Assembly (NCBI GenBank): GCA_021825585.1
Contig: JAKAGT010000011.1
Coordinates: 1-64,000 of the forward strand
Direction of reading: 5' to 3'
From: Bacteroidota bacterium
GTDB lineage: Bacteria; Bacteroidota; Ignavibacteria; Kryptoniales; JAKASW01
Length of the DNA: 64,000 nt
Below the pieces are notes generated by a model, which was not told the origin of the DNA, did not search any database, and worked only from the letters and a program-made list of their open reading frames with translations. The position numbers and the translations under genes were made by a program. Position 1 is the first letter of the stretch; every line of letters begins with the position of its first letter. Shown here one piece after another: positions 1 through 8,100 of the stretch.

Positions 1-2
1 CG

Positions 3-2060
3 ATGGGTACCAATACCACCATCCACGGTGGCGCTCTTACGCAGTCTGGGAAAGCGCTTGTTTCCATACCTGCCAGCCAGGCCAGCGTTACGTTTGGAAA
101 ACCGCTGCAGAACGCGGTTGAGGCAATCGCCATCCCTTACACCGCTTCTGACACGGTCGGAAACACCGATGCCATCACGGCGACAACCTTGACGGGGGGA
201 TACACTTCCACCGCCAGCTTTGTCGTCCGCAGTAACGTGCCGGCCACGTTAAAGATGGTTCAATCGACTGGCTCGGACAGCTCGGTAGTGGCGTCCAATT
301 ATTCGAACAGCATCGCTTACAAGGACTCTGCCTGGGATGCATACGGAAATCTTGTCAGCGCGCCGTCGTCGAGCTACAAGATTGCGCCGACACTCTCTTC
401 TTACGGCATCGTATTCGCCACCAATGGCCTCGCGAAGTTTAACCGCGGCATGAGATCCACGAAGGACACCGTTGCGGTCGATACACTCTATAGCAATGGC
501 GGTGTCATTGCAGATACGGTGTCCTCCGGAAAGACAACTGGCATCGATACATTGAAGACATGGGCGGTAGCGAACTCTTCAGTCGCGAAAGCTTCACCGG
601 TCTATGTTACGCCGGCAGCTTTTGCGAAGCTTGTTATTACGCCGTCTCAAGACACGACGACCACAGCCGGACAGTCCGAGACCTTCACTGCCGACAAGCA
701 GGACCAATACGGCAATCACATCGACTGGGGTCTGGCTGGAAGCAACGCCCGTGGAAATACAGGCAGTGTAACCACTCCTACCGCAGCTCAGAAGTCCACA
801 GACTCTAACGCGGTCGTCAGCAACTGGTCAATATTGAAGAGCAGGACCGGCGCGGCATTGGCAGTAGCTTCCACGCCTTATTCCGGTAAGGCCAGCACGG
901 TCGGCGCGAGCATAGGTGGCAGCCTTGATTTCGCCTTCACATACACTGCGGCTCAGGCAAGCGCAGATACTGCGAAGTTCAGAGTTGTTCTTTCACCCGC
1001 GGCAGCAGATACAGTGTTGGTTCGCTCCCTTGCGACTACGCTGTTCGGCAGCTATAAGCTTGCCCTTAGCGATACGACTGAGACCGCAGGTACTCCGGTT
1101 ACTCTGACGGTAACCCCGTTGGATACGAACGGCAACACGATTTATACGTATGATCCTTCGAGCGTAATGGTCACTCTGAACCATACGTCGGTTATGCCGG
1201 ATACGTCGGTCGATTCGACGTATTACTTTACGTACGTGAACCTGAAGACCGGAAAGACCGTGAAGACGACCGGTTACATACCCGATTCAGTGTTCGCCAA
1301 TGGAACTACAACGATCACGCTCAATAAGTTCTGGGCTGACGAGGACAGCATGGAGACCATCACGGTTGCAGATACCGCGGCAAATGTATCTACGACATCG
1401 AAGGCCTTCACTTACACGGCTGCTTCTTCAAAGGCTGCATACGGCAAGTGGGCGGTCACGATCAATACGGACACCGTACAGCTCGGCAACCCGATCGTCA
1501 CATTCACGGTTACACCGCGTGACCAGTACTACAATGTGAACAGTACAGATACGACGATCGTGAACATCACCACCAGCACGTCCAGCGGCTCGTATAACTT
1601 CGGAAGCAACCCGAAGGTAATCATCGGACCGACGGTAGTCACGGGCGTCCTGACAGGCGCATCGAGCTCGGTTTCTCTGCAGGCCACTGTGTTTACCGGT
1701 GACAACGTCCACATCCTCGGGACGAGTGCTCTTAAGAGCCTGCTCGACGGAGTTGCCACTCCCACGGATGCACTGCCGAAGACGTTCGCGTTGGATCAGA
1801 ACTATCCAAACCCCTTCAACCCGACAACGACCATCAAGTATGATGTGCCGAAGATGTCGGGTGTCAGGATCACCATCTACGATATTCTCGGAAGAGAAGT
1901 TCGTTCGCTGGTCAGCAACGGCAACGTTGCTCCGGGCCACTACTCAGCAGTGTGGAACGGCCTGAACAATGAAGGACAGCAGGTCAGCAGCGGAGTGTAC
2001 TTCTACAGGATGCAGGCAGGAAGCTTCGTCCAGATGAAGAAGATGCTTCTGCTGAAGTAA
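3..2060 (+). CDS. T9SS-secreted repeat protein, C-terminal part (5' end outside window)
   Basis: The frame is open from the window edge, so the N-terminus is missing; the first ATG at base 3 is not taken as the start. The visible 685 residues are Thr/Ser/Asp-rich beta-type sequence. They align throughout with the C-terminal half of the protein at 5182-8709, with shared blocks such as KMVQ..G.DSSVVAS, GNHIDWGL and YYNVN. The protein ends in a type IX secretion sorting domain: NYPNPFNP near residue 600, then YDILGREV, WNGLNNEG and GVYFYRMQAG, with basic KKMLLLK at the C-terminus. In this family the domain directs outer-membrane translocation and is removed or anchored by the PorU machinery. By alignment about 500 N-terminal residues lie upstream. 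No catalytic domain is recognised; an adhesin or surface structural role is inference. A strong terminator follows. Confidence 0.9.
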   Translation: MGTNTTIHGGALTQSGKALVSIPASQASVTFGKPLQNAVEAIAIPYTASDTVGNTDAITATTLTGGYTSTASFVVRSNVPATLKMVQSTGSDSSVVASNYSNSIAYKDSAWDAYGNLVSAPSSSYKIAPTLSSYGIVFATNGLAKFNRGMRSTKDTVAVDTLYSNGGVIADTVSSGKTTGIDTLKTWAVANSSVAKASPVYVTPAAFAKLVITPSQDTTTTAGQSETFTADKQDQYGNHIDWGLAGSNARGNTGSVTTPTAAQKSTDSNAVVSNWSILKSRTGAALAVASTPYSGKASTVGASIGGSLDFAFTYTAAQASADTAKFRVVLSPAAADTVLVRSLATTLFGSYKLALSDTTETAGTPVTLTVTPLDTNGNTIYTYDPSSVMVTLNHTSVMPDTSVDSTYYFTYVNLKTGKTVKTTGYIPDSVFANGTTTITLNKFWADEDSMETITVADTAANVSTTSKAFTYTAASSKAAYGKWAVTINTDTVQLGNPIVTFTVTPRDQYYNVNSTDTTIVNITTSTSSGSYNFGSNPKVIIGPTVVTGVLTGASSSVSLQATVFTGDNVHILGTSALKSLLDGVATPTDALPKTFALDQNYPNPFNPTTTIKYDVPKMSGVRITIYDILGREVRSLVSNGNVAPGHYSAVWNGLNNEGQQVSSGVYFYRMQAGSFVQMKKMLLLK

Positions 2061-2124
2061 GATTAGTACCTCCCATCTTTTCCCCTGTCCGAGGAATGGA
2101 TGGGGGAAAAAGGGATAGCGGTCA

Positions 2125-2163
2125 AAAGAGAGCCCCTCGATTTCGAGGGGCTCTCTTTCTTTG
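2125..2163 (+). terminator. rho-independent terminator
   Basis: AGAGAGCCCCTCGA and its perfect complement form a 14-bp GC-rich stem around a 2-nt loop. An A-run precedes the stem and TTCTTT follows it, about 65 bp after the stop of the T9SS protein. The flanking A and T runs could let it work in both directions. Confidence 0.85.
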
Positions 2164-2181
2164 TATGGGGGTCATGGAAGG

Positions 2182-2670
2182 AACCCCGAGGGGCTGATAT
2201 TATTTCAGAATTAGAACCGACGATGGGTATCCACCCAGTCATTGAAACAATGCCACCCCTTCGGGGTTGGGAATTAATGCCGTCGGAATGGCTATAATAA
2301 TGTCATCGCTTCGCGATTTGAAGAAAGCCGGGGATGGAAGTATTTGTGAGCGGAAGCCCGAAGGGCTGACATTACTGTAGAATGGAAAACAAAATTCCGA
2401 TTGGAACCCCGAAGGGGTGACATTATGCGGCGGGGCAAGAAGAGAACCAGGAAAGAAGCAGGAAGATTTGATCCTACCCTGTGTCTCCGGAATAATGCCA
2501 CGCCTCCGGGGTTGGGAATTAATGCCATGGGAATGGCTACAATAATATCATCGCTACGCGATTAGGAGAATTCTCGGAGAAGAGACAATTTCTAAGGAAA
2601 GCCCGAAGGGCTGGCATTACTGTAGAATGGAAAACAAAATTCCGATTGGAACCCCGAAGGGGTGACATTA
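2182..2670. repeat. phased hairpin array 1
   Basis: Nine short palindromes, each a 5-bp stem with a 2-3 nt loop, lie at 2183, 2255, 2305, 2355, 2406, 2500, 2550, 2600 and 2651. Within a unit the pitch is 50-51 bp. Four types recur in the order A (ACCCC-TTC-GGGGT), A2 (ATCGC-TTC-GCGAT), B (AGCCC-GAA-GGGCT) and C (ACCCC-GAA-GGGGT). B and C are the same flank-plus-hairpin design in the opposite orientation: all read TAATGYCA, hairpin, TT on one strand. The first hairpin is a degraded C and the A at 2500 has mismatches. The two B-C segments, 2355-2425 and 2600-2670, are almost identical. No convincing protein is encoded; short ORFs here are translations of the repeat. Confidence 0.9.
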
Positions 2671-2793
2671 TTTTACGGTTGCGTTGCATATTTCATCCAA
2701 CAGGTTGTAAAATTCATAGGACACGGGAGCATCTGGGCGATCTTCGCGAATGGTGGAAATCGAATGCTCCGGTTCCTAGAAAGTGGAGGAGTA

Positions 2794-3018
2794 ATGACGG
2801 TAGATGAGATTGAGAAAGAATTATTAGGACTCGACCCGAGGTCTCGTGCCGAGCTGGCACTCAAGCTGCTTAGTAGTCTGGAGGAGCTATCGGACAGCGA
2901 GAATGAGCTCTTGTGGGCAGAGGAGGGAGCGAGACGACACAACGAACTCGTCGAAGGTAAGGCTTCCTCTCGTCCAATTGAAGAGGTCGTAAGAAACCTG
3001 CGGGCCTCTCTGAAATGA
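2794..3018 (+). CDS. antitoxin of a ParE-type toxin-antitoxin pair (addiction module component family)
   Basis: A 74-residue acidic protein with the arrangement of the putative addiction-module component family (TIGR02574 type): an N-terminal helix MTVDEIEKELLGLDPRSRAE, then LALKLLSSLEEL, then a hinge with W-AEE-A-RR and a C-terminal helix near EEVVRNLRASL that would wrap the toxin. The ATG at 2794 is chosen because GTGGAGGA lies just upstream and because the longer in-frame reading runs back into the repeat array. The stop overlaps the toxin start by ATGA. By family, the antitoxin neutralises the toxin and may repress its own operon; no operator could be identified. Confidence 0.8.
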   Translation: MTVDEIEKELLGLDPRSRAELALKLLSSLEELSDSENELLWAEEGARRHNELVEGKASSRPIEEVVRNLRASLK

Positions 3019-3311
3019 CGGTCAGCGTCTCGATTCATGAATTGGCAGCCCTGGAGCTGGCTGATGCTGTAAATTATTATGAATCGAGAATTTCAGGCCT
3101 GGGCCGATCTTTCTTGGACGAGATTGAACGCGCGGTAAAGGAAATAACCGACCAGCCTGAAGCTGCCCCCGTGATCTACAAATTTGTCCGGCGTAAGTTG
3201 CTGCGCCGTTTTCCGTACAGCCTAATGTATTCCCTGACCGGTGATACGATCCGTATCCTATGCGTAGCTAATCAGAAGAGACGACCGAGTTATTGGTATC
3301 GTCGTGTGTAG
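3015..3311 (+). CDS. ParE/RelE-superfamily toxin
   Basis: A 98-residue basic protein with the ParE/RelE fold signature: an N-terminal beta strand (VSVSIHELAALELADA), a helix with YYESRISGLGRSFLDEI, then FPYSLMYSLTGDTIRILCVAN and a terminal RRPSYWYRR. This matches the family pattern R-FPY-i-Y-------i-i-aV-H--R-P-yW--R. The usual His of ----H--R is replaced by Q in ANQKRRP. ParE members poison gyrase and RelE members cut mRNA; which applies here cannot be told from the sequence. It is translationally coupled to the antitoxin (4-nt overlap). The pair sits between two hairpin arrays, typical of an accessory insertion. Confidence 0.85.
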   Translation: MTVSVSIHELAALELADAVNYYESRISGLGRSFLDEIERAVKEITDQPEAAPVIYKFVRRKLLRRFPYSLMYSLTGDTIRILCVANQKRRPSYWYRRV

Positions 3312-3434
3312 TGGAGTATCCTCCAGTCTTTCCTCTCCGTATCTGAATTGAACTTCGGGCGTCGCAGCTTTGGAAAATTTGACCTCACCCTGCCCCTCTC
3401 CTTCAGTGCGGAAATTCGGGAGTACCACTGGGGT

Positions 3435-3487
3435 GAAGGTAACCTTCTCCAGCGGTGTGTCGAAACCGAAGATTACTTTCCTCTTTC
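3435..3487 (+). repeat. diverged 53-bp direct repeat, left copy
   Basis: The 53 bases align without gaps to 4023-4075 with about 38 identities by eye; the core is AGCGGTG-GTCG. In the same reading frame both copies give related peptides (KVTFSSG... and KVVSFSG...). They flank hicAB, so they could be remnants of one duplicated gene or of an insertion event. No gene is recognised in 3312-3545. Confidence 0.45.
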
Positions 3488-3545
3488 CCGGAATGTTGCC
3501 CTTTGATACCGGATTGTTTAGCTTTGAATCAATGAGGAAGAAATA

Positions 3546-3803
3546 TTGGCGAGGAAGGAAAAAATAATATCTAAAATCCTTTCCGGCTCAGCCGATGTAG
3601 ACCTGACGTTTGATGATTTGCACAACTTGTTGGTTTCGATTGGATTTGAGGTGAGGATCAGGGGGAGCCATCATATCTACCGGAATCAAGGGGTGGAGGA
3701 GAAGATTAACCTGCAAAAGGACAATAAGAAGGCGAAACCGTATCAAGTGAAACAGATCAGGGCTATTCCCCTGAAATACAGATTTCTAATTGAGGAGGCA
3801 TAA
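3546..3803 (+). CDS. hicA: HicA-family toxin (mRNA interferase)
   Basis: An 85-residue basic protein of the HicA family, a double-stranded-RNA-binding-like fold that cleaves mRNA. The diagnostic block is VRIRGSHHIYRN, with the catalytic His in GSHH, followed by a KAKPYQVKQIR segment equivalent to the family's C-terminal Lys-rich strand and helix. The TTG at 3546 is taken as start because GAGGAAG lies 5 nt upstream and no ATG offers a better fit. The stop overlaps the start of hicB by one base, the usual hicA-hicB order and coupling. It lies in an island between the two hairpin arrays. Confidence 0.85.
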   Translation: MARKEKIISKILSGSADVDLTFDDLHNLLVSIGFEVRIRGSHHIYRNQGVEEKINLQKDNKKAKPYQVKQIRAIPLKYRFLIEEA

Positions 3804-4015
3804 TGTACAAATATGAAGTGATAATATTTTGGAGCGACGAAGATCAGGTGTTTGTCTCGGATGTTCCGGAGTTGCCAGGTTGCGTTGCTCATGGCAACAC
3901 GTACTCCGATGCGCTTGAGAATGCTGAAGATGCTATTCAACTGTGGGTCGAGACCGCGAAGGAATTTGGCGACCCAGTACCGGTTCCAAAAGGGAAACGG
4001 CTGCAATTCGCATAA
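3803..4015 (+). CDS. hicB: HicB-family antitoxin
   Basis: A 70-residue protein with the partial RNase H-like HicB domain: MYKYEVIIFWSDEDQVFVSD, then VPELPGCVAHGNTYSDALENAEDAI, matching the family pattern vPelPGc-a-G-t-eEAl-n---ai. It lacks a C-terminal DNA-binding domain, as in the short single-domain HicB class. By family it blocks the HicA active site. Its ATG overlaps the hicA stop (TAATG). The second copy of the diverged 53-bp repeat starts 7 bp after its stop. Confidence 0.85.
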   Translation: MYKYEVIIFWSDEDQVFVSDVPELPGCVAHGNTYSDALENAEDAIQLWVETAKEFGDPVPVPKGKRLQFA

Positions 4016-4022
4016 CCCTGAC

Positions 4023-4075
4023 GAAGGTAGTGTCCTTCAGCGGTGCGTCGTGGCATAAGGTTACCTTCTTCTTCC
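4023..4075 (+). repeat. diverged 53-bp direct repeat, right copy
   Basis: Partner of 3435-3487 on the far side of hicAB; see that entry for the alignment. Downstream to about 4130 the same frame stays open (REFETGGELRLKGDPPG), but no gene is recognised. Confidence 0.45.
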
Positions 4076-4138
4076 TCCGTGAGTTCGAAACGGGAGGAGA
4101 GTTGAGATTGAAGGGTGACCCGCCGGGGTAGTCGGAGA

Positions 4139-4920
4139 AGCCCGAAGGGCTGACATTATTGCAGAATAGAGAACGGAAGCGAATCAGAACCCCGAAGGGG
4201 TGACATAACGGACAGGATGAGATTAGAAGATTGGGTTGAAGCCGATGGAACAATGCCACCCCTTCGGGGTTGGGAATTAATACCGTTGGAATGGCTATAA
4301 TAATATCATCGCTTCGCGATTTGAAGAAAGCTGAGAGTGAAGATAAACGTGTGGAGAAACCCGCAGGTCCAACAATTGTACAGGATTTGGATGGTTCAAT
4401 CTAGGGCTAAGCCCGAAGGGCTGACATTATTGTAGAATGGGAATGAAACACCAATTGGAACCCCGAAGGGGTGACATAACAATGAAATTGGGATAATGAT
4501 GGGTCGTTATCGAATGCGGTGAGATAATGCCACCCCTTTGGGGTTGGGAATTAATACCGTTGGAATGGCTACAATAATGTCATCGCTTCGCGATTTGAAG
4601 AAAGCCGGGGATGGAAGTATTTGTGAGCGGAAGCCCGAAGGGCTGACATTATTGTAGAATGGGAATGGAACACCAATTGGAACCCCGAAGGGGTGACATA
4701 ACAATGAAATTGGGACAATGATGGGTCGTTATCGAATGCGGTGAGATAATGCCACCCCTTTGGGGGTAGGAATTCGTGTCGTTGGTGTGGTCACAGTAAT
4801 GCTATCGCTTCGCAATTGGGAGGATTCTCGGAGAAGAGACAATTCTAAGGAAAGCCCGAAGGGCTGACATTATTGTAGAATAGAAAACGGAAGCGAATCA
4901 GAACCCCGAAGGGGTGACAC
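4139..4920. repeat. phased hairpin array 2
   Basis: Same family as array 1. Hairpins lie at 4139 (B), 4189 (C), 4258 (A), 4308 (A2), 4358 (decayed B), 4410 (B), 4460 (C), 4532 (A), 4582 (A2), 4632 (B), 4682 (C), 4754 (A, degenerate), 4804 (A2, one mismatch), 4853 (B) and 4903 (C). Spacing is 49-52 bp inside units and 69-72 bp from C to the next A, giving a 222-bp period. Segments around 4433-4540 and 4655-4762 differ at only a few positions, so the array grew recently by tandem duplication of a whole four-hairpin unit. The stretch 4605-4650 also matches 2328-2373 of array 1. No gene lies inside. Confidence 0.9.
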
Positions 4921-4949
4921 GACATCTTAAGGTTCACATAAAATTCTTC

Positions 4950-4978
4950 TTGACAAAGTCATTCCTGTTGGCTATGCT
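4950..4978 (+). promoter_or_regulatory. sigma-70-type promoter of the 1175-residue T9SS protein gene
   Basis: A perfect TTGACA at 4950-4955 and TATGCT at 4973-4978 are separated by 17 bp. The predicted start near 4985 leaves a leader of about 195 nt before the ATG at 5182. The promoter begins 30 bp after the last hairpin of array 2. Confidence 0.7.
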
Positions 4979-5108
4979 ATCCGTGATAGATAGCCCAGGG
5001 ATTGTCCTAAGCGGAAATTAGCGATAGATTACCTGGATAGGGAGTGATACCATTCCATCCGCTCTTTGCGATGCACCTCCTCGTTCAAAGAATTCATGTG
5101 TCACACGG

Positions 5109-5134
5109 AAAAGGATACGTCATGTATTCCTTTT
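5109..5134 (+). promoter_or_regulatory. leader hairpin upstream of the T9SS protein gene
   Basis: AAAAGGATAC pairs with GTATTCCTTTT, with one bulged T, across a 5-nt loop. The stem ends in a T-run 48 bp before the start codon. It could be a weak attenuator or a stability element; this is inference from shape only. Confidence 0.3.
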
Positions 5135-5181
5135 GACAATAGTATTCTCGGACTGAGAGAAGTCAAAATCAGGAGGCGGAA

Positions 5182-8100
5182 ATGTCACGGATTAGCATTC
5201 ATCCCGCGTGTATTATCACATCTGTTATGCCGGTCATCATTCTGTTCGTTACAGCATGTTACACGACAGCTGCGGCACAGGTAGGCGCTGCCTGTTACGA
5301 TACGACCCTGATACCGCTCCAGCATACGGCGAGCAGCGTTGGCGATTCACTCAGGTATAAACCCAGCACCATCACGATCATCGAATCGGTTGCCGGAAGG
5401 CTTCTGGACGCACCCGGCGACTCGGTCAAGATAACTCTGCCGTCTGGATTCAACCTCTTGCCCGATTCCGTCATCACAATCTCCTCTTCATCTACGAGAC
5501 CCACAGGCATTCGTCTAGACACGGCGGGTACCTCCGCCGGGACCAACGGCCTCCAGCAGGGCTCAACCGGAAGTAAACTTAGAATGAAGGCGGCAAGCAA
5601 TTCCGGTTCGGGCTTATATGTCTCTTTCATGTTAAAGACCTCTTCAACTGAACCGGACACGGTGACTATCGACGGGATCTATGTCCAATCAGTCGACACG
5701 ACGAACGTCATGTATGATTCAACAACCGGCGGGGTCCTGCAGCTTTCTCAGATCGGCGTCCCGTCGAATGCGACATTTCTCAGCCGTCTCACTGCTCTTC
5801 CGGGGCCGGCAGCCAGGATTGGGTTCGGGCCGGCGAGCCGGATTCCCAGCGCCAATCAGTCGGCGGGTAACATCATCAACACTCAACCCGGCGGCTCGCC
5901 CTCGGCAGATACCGGCAGGGGGATCGTAATCGAATTCCTGGACAGGATGAACAATCTCACCTCGTACGGGACCTCGACGCCCAAGGTGAGAGCATTGCTG
6001 AGTCTTACGAACATGGCGGGCAACGGGGCGCTGAGCGGGACGTCGGCGACTCATTGGTACGGCGATCATCGCGTTGCCATGTCGTTTGACAGTTTGTGCT
6101 ATCTCAAAGCCGAGAAAATCGACCTCGAGTTCTCGTTTGGCGGCTTCTCCATCAATAGCAATACGACAGCTTTGAGCGCCGGCATCACAGTTGCCCCAGG
6201 CAAAGCCGCGAACATTTCGGCAAGCATTACGAGCAAGGACGAATACGCTGTCGACGAAACGAAGAAATACAACCTCGTGGTGACGGATAAATATTTCAAC
6301 CCCGTTAATCCGACCTGGATTCAGGCGAGAGAGCTCACTCCTCACGGCGGAATATTCACCGGTACGGGAATACACGGCGATTCAATATGCACCGGCACCG
6401 GCAGCTCACTTGGAGAAGCCGCTCTTACCTTTGACCCCAGTAATTATTTTGTCGGCAGGGACACTCTTCTCTTCATTGCAAGGTCGAGCTCACCGGCAGC
6501 AAAGCACTACAGAGACGTGCTCATCATGCCGGGCGAGCTGGGTGGAATCATTGCCGACTATGCACCTACGGTCAATGGTGCGGCACTCTCGGAGAGTGTT
6601 GCCGCCGGCGGGACGGTTTACGTCCGTGCTTTCCTGCGCGACTCGTACGGCAACCCGATCGACGCCGATTCAAAATCAGGGATAACCTTCTCCCTGGGAA
6701 GCATACTTGGGAAGAATATGTCGTTGAATCAGTCCGGAAAGGTCCTGACGAATTCCATTGAGGAGGCACAATATCTGAATTCCACGAATACTGCCGTCGG
6801 AATGGCGATCCCTTACAATGTCTCGATAAATGTGAGAGGATTCGCTGATACAGTTGTCGCTAACTGTGAAAATTACAGCATCCCTGTTCTGATACCCATT
6901 CGCAGCAGCATGCCGGCTGTGATTAAGATGGTGCAGACTTCAGGCCGGGACAGTTCCGTGGTCGCCTCGGAGCATGCAGGCACAATCACTTTCAGCGATT
7001 CGGTCTGGGACGCGTTCGGGAATCTTGCCGAAGACCCGGGCCCCTCGGTCACCCTGGAACCCGGACACCCATCATACGCTATAATCTTCTCGACAAGAGG
7101 GTTGGTGACATTCCCTGGAGTCCCGGTGAATTCGACGGGCAGCGTTATTGACACTTCATATCCCATGGCTGGCGTGGTAAGCAGGACCGTCTCGTCCGGC
7201 GAGAAGGCGGGCATAGACACAATGAAGTCGTGGCCGGCATCAAATCAAAGCCTTGTCGTCTCCACGCCGGTCTGGATAACTCCCGCGGTTTTCTCCAATC
7301 TTGTGCTGACTGCCGACGGCGAAGACGTCATGCTGGCAGGGGAGACGAGAACATTTGAGGTGGAAAAACAAGACGCCTTCGGAAACCATATTGACTGGGG
7401 GCTGCCGGGAGGCAATTTGCGGACAAATTCAGGTAAAATTACGGAGCCTACTGCTGATCAAATCACAGCCGACTCTGCGGGGCTGCATGCGGGCGCCGTG
7501 AACGCCGGCCGTAATCGTGGAGGAAGCGTGACGGAGATCTACTCGATCGTCGGGCAACCCGGAATCGCCAGTGTCGGCGGCACACTGGCGGCCGCCTTTC
7601 CTTTTACCGCCTCCGCAGCCGGTCCCGACACGGAATCAATCTATGTAAAGCTGGCCAGCGGCGGCATAACCGCATACGACACGCTAAATGTTGTTTCGAC
7701 TTCCACCGGTACAGTACGGAGATTGCAGGTCATGCTTGACACAACAAACGCCTTGAGTCACTTGGCCGGTGATAGTGTAAGAATTACGGTCACGGCGAGA
7801 GACTCGTCAGGACACCGCGTGTACACCTACGCTCACGGTGAGCACGCACTGTCACTGAACAGCACCGCATTCGACCCCTCTGCCTCAAAGGATACAACGC
7901 ACCACTTCACTTACCGGGACATCTGCGGAAAGCACGTCAGGTCCACCGGCGTGAGCATCTGCGACACGGTGTTTAAACAGGGGCAGGCGGTTTTCTATCT
8001 TCACAAGTTTGCCGTTGACAGCCTGCCGAATACCGTCTCAATTTCCGGCAACGGCTGTTGCGATACTTCGGAGGCGTCAGTGTTGTTTCATCCGCTTCCG

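Noticed and set aside
2292-2528. Minus-strand ORF across hairpin array 1 (and a similar one at 4507-4704)
   Set aside because: The peptides are translations of the repeat hairpins and flanks (NPGGVALF, NPKGVALS); they recur with the repeat and have no ribosome binding site.
3370-3567. 65-codon plus-strand ORF before hicA
   Set aside because: It overlaps the hicA start, has a biased low-information start (SPCPSPS) and no homologue that I recognise; its middle is one copy of the diverged repeat.
5182-5270. Lipoprotein signal (VTAC) in the large T9SS protein
   Set aside because: The TTAAAQ site downstream fits ordinary signal peptidase I, expected for a protein with a type IX sorting domain; left open rather than called.
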